DNA from: Chromera velia
Lineage: Eukaryota > Sar > Chromeraceae
Direction of reading: 5' to 3'
Assembly: GCA_018398765.1 (NCBI GenBank)
Contig: JAHBMJ010001239.1
Location: 8,585 to 33,899, forward strand
DNA length: 25,315 nt
The position numbers and the translations under genes were made by a program. Under the pieces are notes generated by a model that did not search any database, was not told the origin of the DNA, and saw only the letters and a program-made list of their open reading frames with translations. Positions 12,201 to 19,389 of this stretch are shown piece after piece. Numbering within the stretch: the first letter of the stretch is position 1; each line of letters opens with the position of its first letter.

Positions 12201-12863
12201 CTTTTTTTTGCGAACTACCTTCTTTCTGGCGGCGGCCTTAGCTCTTGCCATCAGATTTCCCAGCGTTTCCTCAAAGATGTCTTTCTCTTCTTCCTCCCTT
12301 TTCTTGTCCGTCTCGTGGTACACGCCCTTGTCCAAACGCGGTCTCTCGAAGTTGTACTCTGCAGGAGAGAACAGAAAAGCACACAAAAGAAAGTTCTCTT
12401 AGAAGAGGAGAGGAGAGGAGAGGAGAGGAGAGAGGAGAGAGGAGAGGAGAGGAGAGGAGATGGGACTCCTTCGGAAGAACACGGCAAAGACGCATTTGGA
12501 AAAGAGTGAGATAGACAAAGTCCAGATTCCTCTGCTGCTACCCGACCTGCATCTCCTTTGATTGCCGTGCCATCTCCCACGACGAATGTTTTTGGAACGC
12601 GGGGGGCCAGGTTTTTGTTCTCCCGGGCCCTCCCATTGTTCCGAGGAGGGGGTCGGTTCTCTTCCTCGCTGTCGCTCTCCTCTTCGTCAGAGGATGCATC
12701 TCCCTTCGCTGTGGTTTTATCAAGAAACTGCAGGCAAGCAAACAGAGAGACAGCCTTGCGAAAGAGAACCACATGGGTGGATATATGGACAATCCGTCTC
12801 TTGCCTCGTTTCAAGAATTCATGACCACAAGCACACTTCCCTGACCTTTGACGCCTTCTTCAT
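3270..12863 (-). CDS. Very large (about 2,240 aa) nuclear-type helical protein, ten exons, family unknown
   Basis: Exons, 5' to 3' on the minus strand: 12863-12846, 12727-12547, 12358-10480, 9745-9622, 9562-8815, 8585-7597 (or starting 8609), 7200-6381, 5908-5615, 5278-4885 and 4542-3270. Every junction keeps phase, and the sum is 6,720 nt including the TGA. The ATG opens MKKASK, but codons 5' of it (LVWGPLFFEDFN, back to an acceptor at 12900) are also open, so a further upstream exon is possible. Order of regions: acidic Ser/Asp/Glu patch (about residues 16-30); Lys/Arg-Glu charged region; an acidic DFVVSDSE segment; an Arg/Lys-rich domain with a Gly run (RARGGRG then 11 Gly); then about 1,700 residues of Leu-rich amphipathic helices broken by loops, HEAT-like in feel; and a coiled-coil-like C terminus ending in LLEKVDDACKKTEDILKKL. 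No catalytic motif, signal peptide or clear membrane segment is seen. A nuclear scaffold for replication, repair or ribosome assembly would fit, but this is inference. The exon 4/5 boundary is the least certain, and more than one gene is possible. Confidence 0.5.
4554..4720. repeat. CA/GA-rich low-complexity intron sequence
   Basis: Irregular (AC)n, (AGAC)n and (AG)n tracts fill much of the intron between the last two exons of the giant gene (4543-4884). On the sense (minus) strand this is a long GT/CT-rich tract ahead of the acceptor at 4543, with the usual pyrimidine bias of intron 3' parts. Confidence 0.7.
5923..5949. repeat. CATC (ATCC) microsatellite
   Basis: About six tandem CATC/ATCC units lie in the intron of the giant gene, immediately upstream (sense strand) of the acceptor at 5909. 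Confidence 0.85.
6357..6381. repeat. CCGA (sense GTCG) microsatellite overlapping a 5' splice site
   Basis: Six CCGA units. On the sense (minus) strand they read GGTC GGTC GGTC and supply the predicted donor GTCGGT at 6380. Several registers of the repeat could serve as the donor, so the exon end may vary in steps of four bases; only one register keeps phase 1 with the next exon. Confidence 0.8.
8618..8663. repeat. GACA/GACG degenerate tetranucleotide tract
   Basis: Runs of GACA, GACG and GACT units lie inside the intron between the fifth and sixth exons of the giant gene. They lie close to the acceptor region on the sense strand. Confidence 0.7.
11439..11473 (-). other. G-run array with G-quadruplex potential inside the coding exon
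   Basis: On the coding (minus) strand there are four runs of at least three G separated by short loops (runs of 7, 5 and 8 G, then GGG). They encode an uninterrupted glycine run next to RGG-type repeats in the giant protein. The pattern meets the usual rule for an intramolecular G-quadruplex, in both the mRNA and the non-template DNA. Whether it folds in vivo cannot be judged here. Confidence 0.55.
12402..12461. repeat. GAGAGG purine tandem repeat (intronic)
   Basis: Tandem AGGAG/GAGAG units about 60 nt long lie in the second intron of the giant gene. On the sense strand this is a CTCTC tract upstream of the acceptor at 12359, acting as an extended polypyrimidine tract. Confidence 0.85.
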
Positions 12864-13483
12864 GTTGAAGTCTTCGAAGAACAGGGGACCCCAAACGAGC
12901 TGAAGAGAGCGCGAACGACTTTAGCTGGGGTGCGTCAAAGACGGCAGAAGGAATTGAAGCACACCCCAGAATTGAGTCCGAGTTCGGACTGCACCACTTT
13001 CTGGATCTGCAACGCTTCACGAATAGATCACTACAGTTTTCAGACAAAAGAGCTAGACCACCTGAAAGACTTCTTGGCTCGCTGATGTCCTGGCTGTTCG
13101 TTGTGTCTGTCTGCAATTTAAAGCTTCGAACTGTGAGTCGAACATCTTCGAACGATCGTGCCACTGCATTGCCACTGCAACGCGATCAACAGTCAAAGTG
13201 TTTTGTCAAGCGTCATGCAGTCTGCATGCGTGTGAGCGCGCATTTCGCGCATGCTGCATGCCGTCTCGTCTCCTTTTCCAGACCTACAACTCGTCAGACT
13301 GATGCCGTTGAAGTCGAACAGGCTCGCTGGGAGTCTGATTGAAGAGTTACACAAACGTTCAAGCACAGTGGGAAGAGCAAGGCGAAGCTGCGGTTGAACA
13401 GTGAACGCTGTCCGTGTCGGCTTGTCTACCGCGGTTGGCGTGATTGGACTATTTTTGAGAACCTATTTTTGCATGTGAGAAGA
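12864..13483. promoter_or_regulatory. Divergent promoter region between the giant gene and bioF
   Basis: The giant gene (-) and bioF (+) start in opposite directions from this roughly 620-nt stretch, so it must contain one or both promoters and the 5' UTRs. No convincing TATA box is seen. A patch at about 13213-13261 is rich in GCATGC/GCGCGC self-complementary words. Part of the left side may be a coding exon of the giant gene, because codons continue 5' of its ATG as far as an acceptor at 12900. An open minus-strand frame from 13164 has no recognisable features. Confidence 0.4.
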
Positions 13484-14806
13484 ATGCTCGATGTTCTACG
13501 GGACGAGCTGGAGAGACGGAAAGAGAGGGGGCTGCTAAGACAGCTCTCAGTGCCCCCTCCAAACTCTGCGGACTTCAGCAGCAATGATTATTTGGGTTTT
13601 GCGCAAAGTTTTGAGCTTGAATCCGCAGCTCTTGAGGAATACTCAAAAGCGCGATTGCGTTTTGCCGTCTCCTCTCCCAGTACTTGCCGTCTCCCTTTCG
13701 TTGGTTCTTCTGGCTCCCGTCTCTTGACGGGAAACAACGAGTACGTGTGTGAGCTTGAAGAATGGCTTTGTACTTTCCACAAAGCTCCCGCGGCCCTGGT
13801 TTTCAATTCAGGATTTGACTGCAATTTGGGACTGTTTGGCTCCCTGTGTATCTCCTCGGAGGACGTTGTCGTTTTTGACTCTGACGTCCATAACTCCGTG
13901 CGAGAGGGGCTGAGGCTGTCGCGAGGAAGCTCTGTCTCGTTCTTGCACAACGACTTGAAGTCGCTGAGGGAGAGGCTCCGAGAAGCTCGGGTCTCTTCAG
14001 AAAGGAGAAGAAAAAGTTCACAGAGAGGACGGGAGGGATTTTTGGTGGTGGCAATAGAGTCCATTTACTCCATGGATGGGTCTGTGGCGCCGCTGCGGGA
14101 AATTCTGGGCGTGTGTGCTGAGTATGGAGCGTTGCTTGTGGTGGATGAGGCCCACAGCACAGGAGTCGTCGGTGTAAGGGGGGAAGGGCTGGTGGTTGCG
14201 GAGGGCTTGGAAAACCACCCGTCTCTCCTTGCACGTGTGCACACCTTCGGCAAAGCCCTGGGTGCACATGGTGCGGTACTTCTGGGGCCTCCTGTGCTCT
14301 GTCAATTTCTTCTGAACTACGCCAGACCTCTCGTCTACTCGACAGCTCTGCCGCTGCACTCTCTCTGTCTCGTCAAAGCTGCCTATTCGCTCCTAAGCAG
14401 AGAGGCGCTTGTTCTGCAGAGGAAATTGAAACGGCTGACTGCCGAATTTCAGTCTCAGGCAGTTCAGACATTCCAACGATTGGAAGCAAAAAGGAGGCAT
14501 TCTGACGTTCCCCCTCCGTCGCCAGTCCTTTCCGACACGCAGGTCCAGGCGATTCTCGTCAGCGGCAACAAGAGAGTCGTGTGGTATGCAGAGAAACTCC
14601 GGCCCAAGGGTTTCGATGTCCGGCCGATTCGGAGCCCCACGGTGCCAAAAGGCACGGAGAGACTGAGGGTAGTTTTGCATGCGCACAACCACGAGGCAGA
14701 GGTCAGAGGTCTCTGGGAGGCAGTCTCGGAGGTGTGGGAGGAAGAGCGGCAAGCATCTACAAGAAGTCGACATGAAAAAACCTTCAGACATACCGCAAGA
14801 CTCTAG
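13484..14806 (+). CDS. bioF: 8-amino-7-oxononanoate synthase (KAPA synthase), probably peroxisomal
   Basis: A PLP-dependent alpha-oxoamine synthase of 440 aa that condenses pimeloyl-CoA/ACP with L-alanine to give KAPA, CoA/ACP and CO2, the first committed step of biotin ring assembly. Family marks in order: SSNDYLGF (residues 32-39), GSSGSRLLTG (74-83), the cofactor-stacking His in DVHNS (H136), IYSMDG (194-199), DEAHSTG (221-227), the Schiff-base Lys in HTFGKALG (K257), YSTALP (285-290) and GTERLRVVLHAHN (390-402). It is longer than bacterial BioF (about 385 aa) because of charged loop insertions near 165-185 and 335-350 and a basic C-terminal tail. The tail ends in ARL, a peroxisomal PTS1-type tripeptide. 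The start is the ATG at 13484 with A at -3; the frame is open upstream only to a TTG at 13394. There is no intron, unlike all neighbours. Serine palmitoyltransferase and ALA synthase are close relatives, but length and motifs favour BioF. Confidence 0.87.
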   Translation: MLDVLRDELERRKERGLLRQLSVPPPNSADFSSNDYLGFAQSFELESAALEEYSKARLRFAVSSPSTCRLPFVGSSGSRLLTGNNEYVCELEEWLCTFHKAPAALVFNSGFDCNLGLFGSLCISSEDVVVFDSDVHNSVREGLRLSRGSSVSFLHNDLKSLRERLREARVSSERRRKSSQRGREGFLVVAIESIYSMDGSVAPLREILGVCAEYGALLVVDEAHSTGVVGVRGEGLVVAEGLENHPSLLARVHTFGKALGAHGAVLLGPPVLCQFLLNYARPLVYSTALPLHSLCLVKAAYSLLSREALVLQRKLKRLTAEFQSQAVQTFQRLEAKRRHSDVPPPSPVLSDTQVQAILVSGNKRVVWYAEKLRPKGFDVRPIRSPTVPKGTERLRVVLHAHNHEAEVRGLWEAVSEVWEEERQASTRSRHEKTFRHTARL

Positions 14807-14968
14807 ATTTTTTGGCTCTCCAGCATGTGAGGCAGTACGATCTGTGTCCATTGCATCTAGCAGTAGAATCTGAGTAGATCTAGCATTGTATGTAGAATTC
14901 AACTTTAATCTATAGGCGTATCACAGCCAAAAAAAAAGTAAACCAGATCGAATTACCTTTTTCTTTTT

Positions 14969-15021
14969 GTGCAACACTTGTGCAACACAGAAACAACAGT
15001 TATGCAACACTTGAACAACAG
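14969..15021. repeat. GCAACAC direct repeats
   Basis: GCAACAC occurs at 14971, 14982 and 15004, with related ACAACAG words between and after, inside an AT-rich 3' flank of bioF. A similar doublet, GGGCAACACC twice, occurs at 16502-16523. No function is evident. Confidence 0.5.
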
Positions 15022-15322
15022 TCGTTTGTTACTTATTATTATTGTGACACTTAACAATCGTCGAAAAAAAAAAATTAAGAGAGAACGGTCTTAAAGTTTT
15101 TTTTTTTTTCAGGATTACAGCTAGGATTACATTGTGTTCGAGGCCAAAACCTTAAACCTGCGTACCAGTTGTTTGACAGCCGTTTTGCATCATACATCTC
15201 TATGATATATAGGCCTATAAACTTTAATATTATAATAGCTAGTATAATAAATGTAATTATTTGAGTGAATCATATGAGTCCGCTCTTGCTTAGACTCTCA
15301 GCCTTGCTGGATCCCTACAAAT

Positions 15323-15338
15323 GATCATCTAGATGATC
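15323..15338. repeat. 16-bp perfect palindrome
   Basis: GATCATCTAGATGATC reads the same on both strands. It sits alone in the intergenic region. It could be a dimeric protein-binding site or a chance occurrence. Confidence 0.5.
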
Positions 15339-15980
15339 TGAGGCATTATCATTGAGAGTGATAACTGATTTGAAGTCATGACGAAGTGATAAACGCGCCT
15401 CTTTGTGGGCCGTGCAGGGGACCCATCTTTATTAACCCATCCACGTGTAGACCTTCAACTTGTGAGTGAGTGCAGATTCACTGCACAATGGATGGCAATT
15501 CAAGTTTGAATCTTCTGTCTGCCTGCATGAGCTGTCAGTAGGCTGTGCTCACGCATGATGAACGTCCGACCGTCAATCTATGATCATATCCACATGCACT
15601 CAAGCTAGTGCAGGTAAAACCACTCAACATGCCTTCGAGGATGCTTTATTTTTACCGGATGCGCACCTCGATCGATCCATCGATCCGTGCAAGGTTTCTT
15701 TGCGTCATGTATCGATCAAGGTCATACATTCAGTACAGTCCTCGTCCTCAGTCAGTCAGGCAAGTCCTCCCTCCCTCCATACACATGCCAAATTGTCGGT
15801 TAGTCCCTTCCTGAAGAAAAGAAGATTCATCCATCTGGATTTTGTGGTATTCAATCAGAAACGAGTGAGCTTTAGTGAGATTCTGAACAGCTCCCAATCG
15901 ATCCCCCGCCTGCCTGACCCACCAGTCGATCGAAAGACCTTCCAGATGTCAATCGGGCAGACTATGTCACAACGCGCCAC

Positions 15981-16029
15981 AAAGAAAGAAAGAAAGAAAG
16001 AAAGAAAAGAAAGAAAGAAGGAAAGAAAG
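15981..16029. repeat. AAAG microsatellite
   Basis: About twelve AAAG units with one or two interruptions lie in intergenic DNA. The Lys/Glu/Arg-rich end of the open frame at 15580-16077 is a translation of this repeat. Confidence 0.85.
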
Positions 16030-16544
16030 GGAATTGATGATTGGATGAGCATGCATGCACATCACCAAGCTAAATGAATGCATTTCTTTGTCCTTCCGAT
16101 GCAGCTAGGGAGGGATGGATAATTCGATGGAAGGAAATGAATGGGAGGCGGGATGACAAGGGAGGGCCCTAGGGAGGGTTAGACAAAGAAAAGAGATGCT
16201 CACAGGGAAATGACGGCACAGAACGGAAAAAGGGGAATGTTGAGAAAAGGTAAAAGAGATCGACAGGTCATGAAAGGATATGAAGGTCTCCTGGCAGACT
16301 GCATTTCTGGCTACGACGGCAGCTTGCTTGTAGCCAGGAATCGGCTCTTCCCTGTCATATGGATGAGTGTGTCTGATTACTTTCTGTACTCTCTTTCTAT
16401 GTAGGATCTTGTTCGTCCTTGTTCTTGATTCCCCTTTCTTCCTCTTCCGAACTAACCGGCTTTCTGACAGTAGGGAAGCGGAAAGGAAGGCAGGAGGTGT
16501 GGGGCAACACCTAGGGCAACACCCACCCACCCACCCCTCCTGGC

Positions 16545-16722
16545 TATAAAGGCGTGAAGCTGAACAGTCCATCGGTACAAGATGTCGGTGCTCAGTCGCT
16601 GGCAGGGGTGCAAAGAGCAACGACTGAGAGCTAGCTTGGAATGGACCTCGTCAAGCTCTAGCTTCAGCTTTATTTTGATCGACACCATGTTTAATCAATT
16701 AAGGTGTGCTTTCGGCCTCTAG
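16545..16722 (+). promoter_or_regulatory. TATA-like box followed by a 46-codon ORF (tentative)
   Basis: TATAAA at 16545-16550 is followed about 32 nt later by an ATG (16582) opening a 46-codon frame that ends in TAG at 16720-16722. The spacing resembles a TATA-driven transcript start. Just upstream are a doubled GGGCAACACC and a CCCA tract. The peptide has no recognised motif. It could be the promoter of a short or non-coding transcript, but chance is quite possible. Confidence 0.2.
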
Positions 16723-16978
16723 CCTGTCCAGCAATCCTTCTCTTGGATGTAACTGAAAATGTAGATTGATGTGTGTTGTTATTCTTGCTTTTGAGTATTT
16801 GAATATTTTTTAAGTCGCTATCAGGCAAGAAGAATGAACCCAGTTATACCTTCTCGCCACTGTCAGCGTTTAATGCCTAATTATCCCAGTAATTGTCCCT
16901 CTTCAAACTTTCTTTTACATTGTCTACATAAGAGTAACCGCTAAAGAATAATAATGAGGTGGCCGTTAGGCTGCTGAG

Positions 16979-17033
16979 TTACGGTTTTTTAGTAACTGAA
17001 GGTTTAAAATGGTAGATTATGGAAAAACAGTAA
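16979..17033. repeat. Degenerate inverted-repeat element, copy 1
   Basis: The 55-nt unit begins TTACGGTTTTT and ends TTATGGAAAAACAGTAA, so its ends are imperfect reverse complements. It resembles the better preserved copy at 18173-18233 in its ends and overall size. The interior differs. Confidence 0.45.
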
Positions 17034-17706
17034 GACAACCCTGCTTTGTCCTTCCTGTCCGGCCACCTTATGGCGTCCAGACAGAAGGTAAAGCGAGGAT
17101 AAGAACCTTAGGAAGATCTAGAGAAGGAACGTGAGCAATACTCAGTCAGGCGACAGTTTACAGAAGGTTTAGCTCTAGAGCGATCTGCTATTCTAATCAG
17201 CTGGGTTCATTCTATCATTGCACGGTTTCTGCTCAGTCCTTTTTCTGTTCCTCTCTCTCAGACTCTTGATCTCTCTTGATCAGATTCTATGACGAACAGA
17301 CATCAGACTCAAACGATGTTATCCGTTGCTCGAGTAACATGTTGCATGCTTGAATACAAAGGTCAGACTCGATTTTAACGACTTTGATCGACGCGCGCGA
17401 CACGTACATACATGCAAGTCGATTGCGTATACACACCGCGGCGAAGCATGGCGTCGGCACACGGGCTCTCTCAGTTATGGCGCATGCGGAGGCTTAAAGG
17501 GCGGCGCCACAGGGTAGGACTCCACAACCCGCTGATAATAGCCTGATATACAATTTTTTAGTTACGAATATCACTAGTAATAGTCTACTAGGAAAAAAAC
17601 TAAATTTAATCTGTTCAAGACTTGCTTTTCGACATCCATAGCTACCTTTACATTCAAAATAATTCAAAAGTTTGATGAAACAATACAAAAGGTCGACCTT
17701 ACAAGT

Positions 17707-17760
17707 CATCCATTCATCCATCCATCCATCCATCCATTCATTCATTCATTCATTCATTCA
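17707..17760. repeat. ATCC/ATTC microsatellite
   Basis: A CATC tract passes into a CATT tract, about thirteen tetranucleotide units in all, in intergenic DNA. Confidence 0.85.
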
Positions 17761-18172
17761 CCCCTCCTGACCTTCGCAGAGAGTCATTTTGCCAGGCAGG
17801 GCCTAGCAGGCAGTCAGGCATGCAGACATAGCCATATGCAAGAACAGGCAGGCACAAGTATGCTTCTCCCGTTTATCTCCGTCTCCAGCACCCTTTCTCT
17901 GTCTGAAGGCGTGCATGCTGGTCGCGGCGATTCCTGCGTCCAAACATTAACAGCAGCTTAACAAGATCGCATCTCATCGGTTGGCAATGGTTAATTGGCT
18001 CCTTTGGCTTACCGGTCTCAGAGTCAATGCAATCATTCACTTGTACAAGCATGCATGTATATGATTGAATGATTGAATTGTACGCATACAAAATGCTCAC
18101 TGCATATTACTACATGAAGAACCGCGCAAGATTTCTTTGTCGGGGCCCTATATTGGCCCCACAACGCCCGAA

Positions 18173-18233
18173 TTACGGTTTTTCCGGTAAAAAAAATTGG
18201 CGCCGAAGGCGCTAAGTTATGGAAAAACCGTAA
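18173..18233. repeat. Inverted-repeat element (hairpin), copy 2
   Basis: A 61-nt unit bounded by a perfect 13-bp inverted repeat, TTACGGTTTTTCC and GGAAAAACCGTAA. The centre carries a second small hairpin (GCGCC-GAA-GGCGC), so the whole could form a cruciform or a foldback RNA. A separate GGGGCC/GGCCCC inverted repeat lies just upstream at about 18142-18160. A degenerate relative is at 16979-17033. A miniature transposon remnant or a conserved repeat end is possible. Confidence 0.55.
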
Positions 18234-18700
18234 TAAAAAAAGTCGTAATCCGTAATTTCCTCATAGACCCCTATCGTAACCCTTATGTGGACGGTATACG
18301 TACTTTCTTTAATTTTATTGGCTTACATTTGATCCGGACGGCGCCGGGGACGCTTAGTTTAAAAACTAGATATTATCATTAAATTGAAATCAAGTGATAA
18401 TTTAATTAAACAAAGTTTTACCAAAGTCGAGGCAAAAGTTTTTTTTCGGGAAGTTAGATATAAACAATTCAAAGTCAATTCAAATTTATTTAAATTACTA
18501 ATATACAACGCGGACATTGGTATTGTATTTTTTCCTCTAAATACACTGTTTAAATATGCTAGCTATTATGTAGGCTATGACTTGCTTAGTAGCCTTGGTA
18601 CCTAGCTTGGTACTACCTTAAATTTGAGAGGATCGAGTTATAAGAATTATAATACTTAGTCTGTAGTAGCGGAACATAAAATTTGTGTTCCTCTGTTTGT
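18190..18700. repeat. AT-rich island with short open frames
   Basis: The DNA becomes strongly A+T. Two adjacent plus-strand frames (18197-18382 and 18384-18605, different frames) translate to hydrophobic, Tyr/Phe/Lys-rich peptides that look like those from AT-rich organellar or decayed mobile-element DNA. There is no similarity I can name. GC-rich words such as GGCGCC interrupt it. Confidence 0.35.
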
Positions 18701-19389
18701 CTTAGTAGCCCAATAATAATAGAATCTAGAGTGGGATCAGGGTTAGGATTTATGCTAGAATTTATGTCTGGAGGATTGGTCTCTCATGCCAATACCACAT
18801 GAGAAACGTTGTAGGAAATGTGTCACGTGCAGCCTAAATACTGTGTTTAAAAGTTCAACGAACAGGCTAGCGAACAGGTATGAAGTTACTATGAACTCAC
18901 CTAGGAACTCAATAGCTGCTAGTAGCTAGTGAACTCATTACTCGATCGAAAGCCCGTCGGGATAGCCTGGCATCATAGCCGTACCGTCCCAGTACATTGG
19001 GTTTCGTCATTTTGTAACTCGAACTTGCTAGTAAGTTTATCTAGGAATTTGTCTGATCAAAGACGAGTGTCAAACCTCTAAGTGCCAAACTTACGTGACG
19101 TCACTTCCTTTTATGATTTGGGGGAGTTAATTTCAGTTTATACATATAGTTAGATTTAATTGTGCCTTGTACAAATGACTTTGCATTTTTGCTTGAAAGT
19201 ACTGCATGGGGCCGCGCAGTGGGGCGGCGGGGCCGGCGGGCGCTATATGTATAACTTCCGGGCTTATAAGTATAATAATAAATACGATGTATGCACTATC
19301 ACTGTTTAATATGCACATAGTTTTGAATCGATACAACATGATACGACGCTCTCAAGCAGCAGGCTCCGGAGTCAGGCTTTACACCTGGA

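Larger units (their letters stand above)
14807..19389. other. Long gene-poor intergenic region
   Basis: This holds 4.6 kb without a supportable gene, between the 3' end of bioF (+) and the 3' end of the TIKI-like gene (-). It contains AT-rich islands (about 14880-15260, 17520-17700, 18190-18700), CAACAC direct repeats, a perfect 16-bp palindrome at 15323-15338, AAAG and ATCC/ATTC microsatellites, two related inverted-repeat elements, and GC-rich patches near 17450-17515 and 19207-19242. The open frames at 15580-16077 (+) and 16105-16620 (-) look like chance ORFs. A TATA-like box at 16545 is the only promoter hint. Confidence 0.5.

Noticed and set aside
13394-13483. 30-residue N-terminal extension of BioF
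   Set aside because: The frame is open here, but the apparent start at 13394 is TTG. The first ATG in frame is 13484, which also matches where BioF proteins normally begin.
15580-16077. 165-codon ORF in the intergenic region
   Set aside because: It has no recognisable motif, and its C-terminal Lys/Glu/Arg repeat is a translation of the AAAG microsatellite; chance ORF is more likely.
16105-16620. 171-codon minus-strand ORF
   Set aside because: Composition is Ser/Pro/His/Cys-rich without pattern, it overlaps the TATA-like region, and it has no splice or motif support.
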